From JACVRW01 sp963739095 (GTDB lineage: Bacteria; Actinomycetota; Thermoleophilia; Solirubrobacterales; Thermoleophilaceae): a DNA stretch of 64,000 bases. Numbering within the stretch: position 1 is the stretch's first letter; every line of letters begins with the position of its first letter. Below are positions 40,895-48,612 of the stretch, piece by piece. The notes under the pieces are model-generated. The model ran no database searches and was not told the origin of the DNA. It saw only the letters and a list, made by a program, of their open reading frames with translations. Location of the stretch: positions 434,001-498,000 of the forward strand of contig CAVTZF010000020.1 in the NCBI GenBank assembly GCA_963739095.1. The letters run 5' to 3'. The position numbers and the translations under genes were made by a program.

Positions 40895-40924
40895 CGGACC
40901 GAAATCGCGCGGCCTTCTCGCGGC

Positions 40925-41296
40925 TCAAGGGTGCTGCCAGAGGGCGTTGACGATCTTCCATCCCTCGCGCGTACGCACCAGGTGCAGGTATTCGACGTAG
41001 ACGGCGGAGCGGACGGTCACGTTCGCGATCTCGCGATGCAGGTGCTCGACTTCGACTTCGAGTCCGCGGTCAGGGACGTCTCGCGTCTTCCCGATCCCCT
41101 TCGCCGTGGCCTCGATCATCTCCCGCGCCGTGAGCTTCTCCAGTTCCCCAGGGGCAGGAGCGTCGTCCGGGGATCGCTTGGCCAAATCGGGATGGAGCGT
41201 CCGCTCCATGCGGGCGGCGTCGCCATCGAACCATCCCTCGAAGTAGTCGAGCGCCACGCGCACGATCGCGTCGCGGTCATAGCCGCGGTCCATCAC
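40925..41296 (-). CDS. SnoaL/NTF2-like protein, putative lumazine-binding type
   Basis: A 123-residue protein of the NTF2-like superfamily: RDAIVRVALDYFEGWFDGDAARMERTLHPDLAKR, a middle acidic helix region, and the strands VEVEHLHREIANVTVRSAVYVEYLHLVRTREGWKIVNALWQ. This is the 'putative lumazine-binding' group, which are small cone-shaped proteins of varied enzymatic or binding roles. No function can be assigned. The ATG start is followed by MDRGYDRD. It is flanked by the IS630 remnant and the slipin gene. Confidence 0.75.
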   Translation of the reverse strand: MMDRGYDRDAIVRVALDYFEGWFDGDAARMERTLHPDLAKRSPDDAPAPGELEKLTAREMIEATAKGIGKTRDVPDRGLEVEVEHLHREIANVTVRSAVYVEYLHLVRTREGWKIVNALWQHP

Positions 41297-41390
41297 GCCG
41301 CGAACTCTACGGCGACCCGGGAACCGGCGGAACCCGAACCCGACCGAACTTGCGGATGGGTCTACTAGTCCGCGTTGGATCGGACTCGTG

Positions 41391-42260
41391 TCAACCGCCA
41401 GGTACGGGCTGAGCGTTTGGTAGCTCTGCGGGATCGCCCTGGCCGCCGCCGTTGTTGTCGCCCTTGAGTTGGGTCTGGGGGAGGGCTCCGGCGGCTCCTG
41501 TTTCGCGTTCGAGGAACGCGCCGAGTTCTTGGATGGTGCTCATCAGCGGGGCGGGGAAGATCACGGTGGAGTTCTTGTCGACGGAGATTTCGACGAGGGT
41601 CTGGAGGTTGCGCAGTTGCAGCGCGAGTGGGTGTTCCATCATCACGTCTGATGCGTGCGCGAGCTCGCCGGCGGCGAGCGCTTCGCCCTCGGCGGCGATG
41701 ATCTTGGCGCGCTTCTCGCGCTCGGCCTCCGCCTGACGCGCCATGGCGCGTTGCATGCTGTCGGGCAGCTGGATGTCTCTGAGCTCGACGACGGTGACCT
41801 GCATGCCCCATTCTTCGGTCTGGACGTCGAGGATCTCGCGGATGTTCTGGTTGATCGTTTCCGTTTCTGAGAGGGTTTCGTCGAGCGTGTGCCGCCCGAC
41901 CACGGCGCGTAGCGTGGTCTGGGCGATCTGGTTGATCGCCGCGGAGACGTTCTCGATCGCCACGACCGAGCGGATCACGTCCGCGACGCGGTAGTAGGCC
42001 ACGGCCGAGACGTCGACGCTGACGTTGTCGCGGGTGATGATCCCCTGCGACTGGATCGGCATCGTGACGATCCGCAGCGAGACGCGGTGGAGCCGATCGA
42101 CGAACGGCACGTACAGGATCAGGCCGGGGCCGCGCGCGCCACCCCTGACACGCCCCAACCGAAACACCACCGCACGCTCGTACTGCTTCAGAATCCGGAC
42201 CGACAGCGCCAAGCCCACCAGCACCACCAGCACCACCGCAACGACTACATAGACGACCAT
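41391..42260 (-). CDS. Slipin-type SPFH/band 7 membrane protein
   Basis: The 289-residue protein starts with one membrane segment (VVYVVVAVVLVVLVGLALSVRI) then the SPFH/band 7 domain: KQYERAVVFRLGRVRG, GPGLILYVPFVDRLHRVSLR, ISTDNVSV-like ITRDNVSVDVSAVAYYRV, LRAVVGRHTLDETLSETETIN and a helical stretch MARQAEAEREKRAKIIAAEGE, the usual Glu/Ala-rich coiled coil. It forms large assemblies that organise membranes. AAGGAGGCGAC gives a strong ribosome site. A 29-bp motif copy lies 62 bp upstream of its start. No partner NfeD gene is seen next to it. Confidence 0.9.
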   Translation of the reverse strand: MVVYVVVAVVLVVLVGLALSVRILKQYERAVVFRLGRVRGGARGPGLILYVPFVDRLHRVSLRIVTMPIQSQGIITRDNVSVDVSAVAYYRVADVIRSVVAIENVSAAINQIAQTTLRAVVGRHTLDETLSETETINQNIREILDVQTEEWGMQVTVVELRDIQLPDSMQRAMARQAEAEREKRAKIIAAEGEALAAGELAHASDVMMEHPLALQLRNLQTLVEISVDKNSTVIFPAPLMSTIQELGAFLERETGAAGALPQTQLKGDNNGGGQGDPAELPNAQPVPGG

Positions 42261-42321
42261 GTCGCCTCCTTAGGGAAGGAACGGAACCACTTGAAGTAGA
42301 TGGTCGGGGCCGGGCGTGGCG

Positions 42322-42350
42322 TTGTCGTCGGCTCCGAGGCGACTCTTTCG
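42322..42350 (+). repeat. Recurring 29-bp motif, copy 3
   Basis: Same ends as copy 1 (TTGTCGTCGGCT and GCGACTCTTTCG). It lies in the divergent region between the slipin gene (start 42260, minus) and the alcohol dehydrogenase-like gene (start 42498, plus), 62 bp from the former. Confidence 0.6.
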
Positions 42351-42497
42351 CCTGCGCCAGCAGGGGTAGGCGCCGGGCACCGAACCTGTACGTCACTGGT
42401 CGCATGGCAAAAGGTCGCCCGTTGGGCGACGACAGGGATGCGCCCAAGCGCGATCTTTCTTATGGGACGACAGCCTGCGATTCGCTTGGAGGACGCT

Positions 42498-43439
42498 ATG
42501 CGCGCCATCGCCGTTTCGGACTACGGGGAGGACCCAATTGTCAGGGAGTTGCCCAAGCCGCAGCCGGGACCGGGTCAGCTGCTGATCAAGGTTCAGGCGG
42601 CGTCCATGAACCCGGTGGACATGTCAATCGCCGCCGGCGGTTACCGGGACACAATGCCGGGGACGTTCCCGCTCGTGCTCGGCGTCGACGTCGCGGGCGC
42701 GGTCGAGACGCTCGGGAACGGGTCGGCGAGATTCTCCCCCGGCGACGAGGTGTTCGGACAGCTGTTCATCCCCCCGCTCGGATCGGCGGGGACCTACGCA
42801 GAGGATGTGGCCGTCACCGAGGACGCGCCCCTTGCGGCAATGCCACCCGGCATGGACGCGAGGGTGGCCGCCGCGCTTCCCACGGCCGGCGGGACCGGTC
42901 TCGACATCGTCGAGTCGCTTGAGCCGCTCGGCGGTAAGACGGTGGTGATCGCCGGCGCCGGCGGCGGCGTCGGGTCGTTCGCCACCCAGTTCGCCGCGAA
43001 CGCCGGTGCGCACGTGATCGCCGACACACACGCATCAGCGGCCGATCGCATGCGTGATTACGGAGCACGTGAGACAGTCGACCGCAGCGATGGGTCCGTC
43101 ACGGAGGCGGTGCGTGCCGCCCACCCGGACGGCATCGATGCCCTCATCGACGTGGCGAACGACGCGGACGGGTTCGCCGAGCTTGCTTCGCTCGTTCGAC
43201 CAGGCGGCACAGCCGTCACGACGAAGTTCGTCGCCGACTCCGAGGCGCTCGCCGCCTCCGGTGTGACGGGCGTCAACTACTTGGTCGGAGTGTCGTCCGA
43301 GCTCCTCGAGCGCCTCGCAGACGCCGTGATGGCCGGACGCATAGTCCCGCCCCCGATCACCGACGTCACGTTGGAGGAGGCGCCGGCTGTCTTGGCGCGG
43401 AACGGGCACGCGGACGGCAAGACGGTCATCGCGCTCTAG
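42498..43439 (+). CDS. Medium-chain dehydrogenase/quinone reductase-like oxidoreductase
   Basis: A 313-residue MDR-superfamily protein. It starts MRAIAVSDYGEDPIVRELPKPQPG and has the GroES-like catalytic fold, PVDMSIAAGGYRD and GDEVFGQLFIPPLGSAGTYAEDVAV, then the nucleotide motif VVIAGAGGGVGSFATQFAANAGAHVIA. No zinc-binding Cys/His cluster is seen, which points to quinone-reductase-like zinc-independent members that use NADPH. GGAGG lies 8 bp before ATG 42498. It probably shares a transcript with the DUF2231-like gene 27 bp further on. Confidence 0.85.
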   Translation: MRAIAVSDYGEDPIVRELPKPQPGPGQLLIKVQAASMNPVDMSIAAGGYRDTMPGTFPLVLGVDVAGAVETLGNGSARFSPGDEVFGQLFIPPLGSAGTYAEDVAVTEDAPLAAMPPGMDARVAAALPTAGGTGLDIVESLEPLGGKTVVIAGAGGGVGSFATQFAANAGAHVIADTHASAADRMRDYGARETVDRSDGSVTEAVRAAHPDGIDALIDVANDADGFAELASLVRPGGTAVTTKFVADSEALAASGVTGVNYLVGVSSELLERLADAVMAGRIVPPPITDVTLEEAPAVLARNGHADGKTVIAL

Positions 43440-43465
43440 CGACCACCGATCAGAAGGAGTTCACC

Positions 43466-44044
43466 ATGCGACTGATTCAGCTGATCAAGGGCTGGCCCGG
43501 CAAGCCCTCGCACCCACCGCTGACGGACGCCACCATCGGCGCGTACACGATAGGCGTTGCGATGCTGGTGTTCGGAGCGCTGGGCGTCGAGGAGGAGCAG
43601 ATGGCGCATGGGGCGCTGCTTGCGATCGGGGGCGGCCTGGCGCTGGCAGTGCCGACCGCGCTCACCGGCCTGCTCGACTGGCTGGACATCCCGAAGGGGA
43701 CGCCGGTCCGCACCACGGCCACCATCCATCTGTTCACGATGCTGATCGCCACCGCGGTGTTCGCCGTCGCGTTCCTAACCCAGATCAGCGGTTACGAGGA
43801 CGGGCAGGTCGAGACGCTCGGGCTCGTATTCGGACTGGTCGCCGAGGCCTTGCTCGTGGCCGGCGGCTACCTCGGCGGCACGATCGTGTTCGTCTACGGG
43901 AACCGGGTGCTGGACCGACCTGAGACGCCGGTGGCCGACGCGCTCGTACCCGGACGCGCCGAGGGCGCCGACCGCACGTACTCCCCTCGACGTACGGAGA
44001 AGATACGACCCCAGGCCGATGACAGGGGACAGGCCAGTACGTGA
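43466..44044 (+). CDS. DUF2231-like membrane protein
   Basis: A 192-residue membrane protein with four hydrophobic segments (IGVAMLVFGALGVEE, ALLAIGGGLALAVPTALTGLLDWL, FTMLIATAVFAVAFLT, LVAEALLVAGGYLGGTIVFVYG) after a short cytoplasmic start SHPPLTDATIGAYTIG. The H-P-P-L-T-D start and the GLLDWLDI turn match DUF2231, thought to be a redox or haem-associated inner-membrane protein. The C-terminal 40 residues are basic and hydrophilic. Precise function is unknown. AGAAGGAG precedes the ATG. Confidence 0.75.
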   Translation: MRLIQLIKGWPGKPSHPPLTDATIGAYTIGVAMLVFGALGVEEEQMAHGALLAIGGGLALAVPTALTGLLDWLDIPKGTPVRTTATIHLFTMLIATAVFAVAFLTQISGYEDGQVETLGLVFGLVAEALLVAGGYLGGTIVFVYGNRVLDRPETPVADALVPGRAEGADRTYSPRRTEKIRPQADDRGQAST

Positions 44045-44123
44045 CCATCGCAGCTCAAGCTCGCGCCGGCGCTCCCTCTCCCCGGTAGCCGAGCACCCGG
44101 GTCCCTGACACCCGGGTAGCGCG

Positions 44124-44152
44124 AAGGCCCCGGCTCCCCCGCTCGGGGCCTT
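44124..44152 (+). terminator. Rho-independent-like terminator
   Basis: AAGGCCCCG and CGGGGCCTT form a 9-bp perfect stem with an 11-base loop, followed by CCGCGTTTT with four Ts. It follows the DUF2231 gene by 80 bp and precedes the histidine kinase gene. Another palindromic stretch around 44096-44118 (ACCCGGGT repeated) may add a second hairpin. Confidence 0.7.
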
Positions 44153-44205
44153 CCGCGTTTTGCGGAGTTTCGTACCGCGGGGGCGCGCCGTACAGTCCGG
44201 GTGAT

Positions 44206-46110
44206 ATGAGACCCGGGCTCACTCGCCGCATGATGCTCGCGAGCGGCGTGGTCGCGCTCCTCGTCAGCGGAGCCTTTGCCCTCTTGCTGCTGGCGATCGA
44301 CAACCTGCGCGAGTCGGCGGACGAGACGCGCGCCGCCCGTGATCAGCTCACAGCCGCAGATGGGCTCGAGAAGCTCGTCATCGATCTCGAGACTGGCGTG
44401 CGCGGGTTCGTGATCACCCGCGAAGAGAGATTCCTCGCACCGTGGAACGAGGCGCGTGCGGCGTTCCCCGGACAGGTCAGGACGCTCGAGCGTCTCGTCG
44501 CGGGCGAACGCGCGCAGCTGCGCCGCGTGCGGCGAATCGCCCGGGCCACCAGGTCGTACATCCGGGACTACGCGACGCCGGTCGTGGACGACGCGCGGCG
44601 AGGCGAGCCCTCCGCACGGAGCGTCGCCGTGACCGAAGAGGGGAGGCAGCGGATCGACGGACTTCGGGCGGCGTTCAAGAGACTCACGGCGACAGAGCGC
44701 GCCCGCATCACCGAGCGCGAGGACAGCGCGGACGCGTCCGCACGACGTGCCGCCGCCGCCAGTCTTGCCGGCATTGGCGGCTCGATCCTCCTCATCCTGA
44801 TCTTCACCGGCTACCTGACGCGAGTGATCGTCCAGCCGATCCGCCGAGCATCCTCGATGTCCAGACAACTCGCGGATGGCGACCTCAGTGCGCGCCTGCC
44901 CGAGACGGGTGTCGCCGAGATCGGCGCGCTCGAGCAGTCCTTCAACACCATGGCGAGCTCACTCGGGGCGAACCGTGACGAGCTCACGCGGCTCCTCGAG
45001 GAGCAGGCGGCGCTCCGCCGAGTCGCGACGCTGGTAGCGCGAACGGTGTCGGCGCCTGAGCTGTTCGAGACCGTCACGCGCGAGGTCGGCCTGCTCTCCG
45101 GTGCCGATCTCGCGCGCATGGAGCGCTACGAGGCGGACGGAACCGTCACCGGGGTGGGCGTTTGGAGCAGCGACGCCGAGCGGCAGCTGGCCGTCGGCAC
45201 GCGAATCGCTCTCGAGGGCTTGAGCATCGCCGCGCTGGTGCGGGAGACGGGCGGCGCGGTCCGGGTGGACAGCTTCGCGGACGCATCCGGTCCAATCGCG
45301 GAAGAGGCTCGGGCGTTGGGAATCCACTCGTCGGTCGGCTGTCCGATCGTTGTCCAAGACCGGCTCTGGGGCGTGATCGCCGCCTCGTCGAAGAGCGAGG
45401 CGCCCTTCCCTCCGGACACGGAGGGCCAAATCGCCGGGTTCACGGAGCTCGTGGCCACCGCGGTCGCCAACGCGGAGGCGCGCGCCGAGCTGGCCGCGTC
45501 GCGGGTGCGGATCGTCTCGGCCGCAGACGAGACCCGTCGTCGCATCGAGCGCGATCTTCACGACGGGACCCAGCAGCGGCTCATCTCGGTCGGGCTGGAG
45601 CTGCGGCTCGCGCAATCCACCGTGCCTCCGGAGCTCACCGAGCTGCGGGACGAGATCGGCAGGGCTACAAAGGAGCTGGGCGGTGTGATCGAGGACCTGC
45701 GCGAGATCTCCCGCGGGATTCACCCGGCAATCCTCTCCGAGGGGGGGCTCGGCCCGGCCCTGCGGACGCTCGCCCGCCGCTCCCCGATTCCCGTCGAGCT
45801 CGAGGTTCGACCGGAGACGCGGTTTCCGGCGCCGATCGAGGTGGCGGCGTACTACGTCGTCTCGGAGGCTCTCGCCAACGCCGCCAAGCACGCCCAGGCC
45901 TCGGTTGCCGAAGTCCGGGTCGAAGCCCGGGACAGCGTCCTCGACCTCAAGGTTCACGATGACGGCGTCGGCGGCGCCGATCCCGCCCGCGGCTCCGGCC
46001 TGACCGGTCTCACGGACCGGGTCGAGGCGTTGGGCGGGACGCTCTCGGTCGTCAGCTCGAGCGGCGCCGGAACGTCCCTCCATGTGGAGCTACCAATCGA
46101 GGTCAGATGA
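44206..46110 (+). CDS. Membrane sensor histidine kinase (CHASE3-HAMP-GAF-HisKA_3)
   Basis: The 634-residue protein has an N-terminal membrane segment (MLASGVVALLVSGAFALLLLA), an extracellular CHASE3-like helical part to about residue 175 (EKLVIDLETGVRGFVITREE), a second membrane segment (SLAGIGGSILLILIFTGYL), HAMP (VIVQPIRRASSMSRQLADGDLSARLPETG), a GAF domain (residues about 270-420, LWGVIAASSKSEAPFPPDTE), HisKA_3 with ERDLHDGTQQRL (phospho-His) and a C-terminal ATPase with DDGVGGADPARGSGLTGLTDRVEALGG. It controls genes through a NarL-type regulator; two lie downstream. The ligand is unknown. Confidence 0.9.
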   Translation: MRPGLTRRMMLASGVVALLVSGAFALLLLAIDNLRESADETRAARDQLTAADGLEKLVIDLETGVRGFVITREERFLAPWNEARAAFPGQVRTLERLVAGERAQLRRVRRIARATRSYIRDYATPVVDDARRGEPSARSVAVTEEGRQRIDGLRAAFKRLTATERARITEREDSADASARRAAAASLAGIGGSILLILIFTGYLTRVIVQPIRRASSMSRQLADGDLSARLPETGVAEIGALEQSFNTMASSLGANRDELTRLLEEQAALRRVATLVARTVSAPELFETVTREVGLLSGADLARMERYEADGTVTGVGVWSSDAERQLAVGTRIALEGLSIAALVRETGGAVRVDSFADASGPIAEEARALGIHSSVGCPIVVQDRLWGVIAASSKSEAPFPPDTEGQIAGFTELVATAVANAEARAELAASRVRIVSAADETRRRIERDLHDGTQQRLISVGLELRLAQSTVPPELTELRDEIGRATKELGGVIEDLREISRGIHPAILSEGGLGPALRTLARRSPIPVELEVRPETRFPAPIEVAAYYVVSEALANAAKHAQASVAEVRVEARDSVLDLKVHDDGVGGADPARGSGLTGLTDRVEALGGTLSVVSSSGAGTSLHVELPIEVR

Positions 46111-46188
46111 TCGCGCTTTGGGGTACCCAAGCCCCCTGCAACCCCAAGTTTCCTGCTAGCTGCAATGTGAAGCGGCGGCTCGTCAGCG

Positions 46189-46575
46189 ATGGTTCCAGAC
46201 ATGGTCTTGCGCTGCGTCATCGTGGATGACAGCGCCCGCTTCCTTGAAGCGGCGCGTGCGCTCCTTCAGCAGGAGGGAGTCGCCGTCGTCGGCGTTGCAT
46301 CTACGATCGCCGAGGCGCTGACGCTGGTCGACGAGGTCCGGCCGGACGTCGCGCTGGTCGATATCGATCTCGGAGCGGAAAGCGGCTTCGATCTCGCCTC
46401 GCGGCTGGCTCGAGATGGGGACCGCGAGCCGTCGCGAGCGATTCTGATCTCCACGCACGGCGAAGCGGACTTCGCCGACCTGATCGATGCAAGTCCGGCC
46501 GTAGGGTTCCTATCGAAGTCCGATCTGTCCGCCGACGCGATCGACGCGATTCTCAGTGAGTCTCCAGAAAGGTGA
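46189..46575 (+). CDS. Single-domain response regulator
   Basis: 128 residues from ATG 46189 (a second ATG at 46201 is possible). Only a receiver is present: RCVIVDDSARF (acidic pair), RPDVALVDIDLGAESGFDLASRL (phospho-acceptor Asp in VDIDLG) and the lysine in GFLSKSDLSADAI. No DNA-binding domain follows, so it acts by protein contact, perhaps as a phosphate sink for the kinase 78 bp upstream. It overlaps by 23 bp with the convergent regulator. Confidence 0.85.
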   Translation: MVPDMVLRCVIVDDSARFLEAARALLQQEGVAVVGVASTIAEALTLVDEVRPDVALVDIDLGAESGFDLASRLARDGDREPSRAILISTHGEADFADLIDASPAVGFLSKSDLSADAIDAILSESPER

Positions 46576-47206
46576 TCACCGCTAGCACGCGGCGGTGGTC
46601 ATCCGCGGTCTCTGGAAGCGCCAGCTTCGAGAGGATGCTGTGTACGTGCTTCTCGACGGTTCCCTCGGTGACCCACAGGAGACGGGCGATGCCGGCGTTG
46701 GACCGGCCTTCCGCCATCAACGCGAGGACCTCCCGCTCACGCGGCGTCAGTTCGCCAAGCGGGTCCTCTGCACGGCGCGCGGCCACGAGCTCCTGCACAA
46801 GAGCCGGGTCGACAACCGAGCCGCCGCCGGCGACCCTCTCGAGCATCTCAATGAAGTCGTCCACATCCGTGACGCGGCTCTTGAGCAGGTAACCGATTCG
46901 TTGGCCACTGGCCAGAAGCTCCATCGCATGTTCCACGTCGGCGTGGGCCGACAGGACCATGATGCCGATCTGCGGGAATTCCTCACGGATCGCCCGCGCC
47001 GCGTCGAGCCCTTCCGTCGAATGCGTCGGGGGCATGCGTATATCGACGACCGCGAGCTCGGGCTGGTGCTCGCGAACCAGCTCCAGGAGCTCGGCTGCAT
47101 CTTCGGCCTGCGCGATCACCGGGAAGTCGGATCGCTCGAGCAGGCTGGCGAGCCCTTCGCGCAGAAGGACGTCGTCGTCCGCCAAGATCACCCGGGGCCT
47201 GCCCAT
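46553..47206 (-). CDS. NarL/FixJ-type response regulator
   Basis: 217 residues: a receiver (PRVILADDDVLLREGLASLLERSDF; AVVDIRMPPTHSTEGL with the phospho-Asp; GYLLKSRVTDV with the conserved Lys) and a C-terminal LuxR helix-turn-helix (ELTPREREVLALMAEGRSNAGIARLLWVTEGTVEKHVHSILSKL). The ATG at 47206 gives the normal start; an in-frame upstream extension is not conserved. It is convergent with the single-domain regulator and its own regulon is unknown. Confidence 0.9.
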   Translation of the reverse strand: MGRPRVILADDDVLLREGLASLLERSDFPVIAQAEDAAELLELVREHQPELAVVDIRMPPTHSTEGLDAARAIREEFPQIGIMVLSAHADVEHAMELLASGQRIGYLLKSRVTDVDDFIEMLERVAGGGSVVDPALVQELVAARRAEDPLGELTPREREVLALMAEGRSNAGIARLLWVTEGTVEKHVHSILSKLALPETADDHRRVLAVITFLETH

Positions 47207-47391
47207 GGAGCTCTCGTAGCGATTCTCACAACTCTCGGCTGGCCCCGCCTTCTCCCTTCGGGTTAGCCGGAATACGGATACTCCGGCTGGCCGGGGCCGA
47301 AGATGGTCGCTGGCCGTGCAGACAGCGACCCGGTCAGGCTCGATCATCCAGCAATGACGCACTCCAGCCACCAAGGATCTGGAGGAACAAG

Positions 47392-48240
47392 ATGTCTCGG
47401 ATGAACGCGCTGTACGAGCGCCCAGAGGTGGGGCGCAGCAACGGCGGCCCTGTGGCCACCATGCCAACCGGGCGTCCGGAGGGAGAGCTTGTCGTGCTCG
47501 ACCGCATCCGGCGCGCCGGGCTGAATGGGCGCACGGCCAGCTCGCCCGCAGTGAGCGTCGTAATCGCCGATGGCCAAAAGCTCATGCGGGCCGGCGTTCG
47601 CGTCCTGCTCGAGCGCCACGAGCGGATTGCCGTCGTGGGTGAGGCGGCAGACGCTGAGCAAGCTGTCGCGCTGGTCCACCGCATCCAGCCGAGTGTGGTG
47701 TTGCTGGACGCAGACCTTCCCGGTCTCGACTGCGTCGAAGTCACTCGCCGCATGCTCGCCGAGTCGGGTGTCGCGGTGATGCTCCTGACCGCCTCGGACA
47801 GCGACGAGCGCATCATCGCGGCGCTGCGCGCAGGGGCACGCGGACACATTCCGAGGGACACCGACCCGACCGCGCTCGTCCGCGCCGTGGGCCTGCTCGC
47901 CGAAGGCGAGGCGCTCCTGTCGCCCCCCGTCGCGCGTCGCCTGATCACCGAGCTCGCGTCTCGGCCAGAGCCCTCGGCGCCCAGCTCCGAGCTGGTCGAG
48001 GAACTGACCGCCCGCGAGCGCGAGGTGGTGGCGCTCGTGGCGCTGGGCCTCAGCAACGACGAGATCGCCGAGCGGCTCGTGATCAGCCGCTCGACCGCCA
48101 AGACCCACGTGAGCCGCGCGATGGTCAAGCTCCACGCCCACGACCGCGCCAAGCTCGTGGTGTTCGCCTACGAGGCCGGGCTCGTGGTGCCGCGCATCGA
48201 CCCTTCCGCCCACGCCCTTGCGACCTCGCATGCAACATGA
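47392..48240 (+). CDS. NarL-type response regulator with an atypical receiver
   Basis: 282 residues. After an N-terminal extension of about 50 residues (rich in Gly and Arg), the receiver reads AVSVVIADGQKLMRAGVRVLLERHERIAVVG, with the second acidic residue replaced by Gly, QPSVVLLDADLPGLDCVEVTRRML (phospho-Asp present), and GARGHIPRDTDPTALVRAVGLL where the usual Lys is Arg. The LuxR-type helix-turn-helix follows: ELTAREREVVALVALGLSNDEIAERLVISRSTAKTHVSRAMVKL. The changed acidic pocket and Lys suggest altered phosphorylation behaviour. It overlaps the next small gene by ATGA. Confidence 0.88.
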   Translation: MSRMNALYERPEVGRSNGGPVATMPTGRPEGELVVLDRIRRAGLNGRTASSPAVSVVIADGQKLMRAGVRVLLERHERIAVVGEAADAEQAVALVHRIQPSVVLLDADLPGLDCVEVTRRMLAESGVAVMLLTASDSDERIIAALRAGARGHIPRDTDPTALVRAVGLLAEGEALLSPPVARRLITELASRPEPSAPSSELVEELTAREREVVALVALGLSNDEIAERLVISRSTAKTHVSRAMVKLHAHDRAKLVVFAYEAGLVVPRIDPSAHALATSHAT

Positions 48241-48578
48241 CGGCCGACGTCCCGATCCAGCAGGAACTCGAGCGCCAGTCGGTCCACACGATGGAGTGCA
48301 CGATCCCACCCGAGATGACCGTCGAGGAATGGCGCCGCATGCGATCCGCTCGGCCCCGAGCAGCCAAGCCACGCCGGGCCGGCGGCCTCGCAGCGGCGCG
48401 GCGTGTCGTGCCTCTTCGGCCCGAGCCATGCGACCACCTGCACGACACCACGACCCGCTACGACCCAGTCGGGAAGGTGCTCACGTTCCTTCTGGTCTGT
48501 CCAGCCTGCGGCACCGAGAAGGTCGTGGAGACCCAACCGTACGAGCCGCGCTTCGAGCAGCTCGACGCGGCGGCGTAA
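48237..48578 (+). CDS. Small protein with a C-terminal CxxC motif
   Basis: A 113-residue hypothetical protein overlapping the regulator by 4 bp (ATGA), so probably co-translated. The middle is basic (RSARPRAAKPRRAGGLAAARR). The end contains HLHDTTTRYDPVGKVLTFLLVCPACGTEKVVETQPYEPRFE, where C-P-A-C plus an upstream Cys-x4-His pair (CDHLH) could form a zinc ribbon. I do not recognise a family. It may be a partner of the regulator; a transcription-linked role is a guess. Confidence 0.6.
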   Translation: MTADVPIQQELERQSVHTMECTIPPEMTVEEWRRMRSARPRAAKPRRAGGLAAARRVVPLRPEPCDHLHDTTTRYDPVGKVLTFLLVCPACGTEKVVETQPYEPRFEQLDAAA

Positions 48579-48612
48579 CGCAGCGCTCGGCGAGCGGCCG
48601 CGTCTGAGCTCC

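Noticed and set aside
44096..44118. Phage attachment site (ACCCGGGT repeat)
   Set aside because: No integrase or tRNA gene nearby; more likely part of the terminator region.
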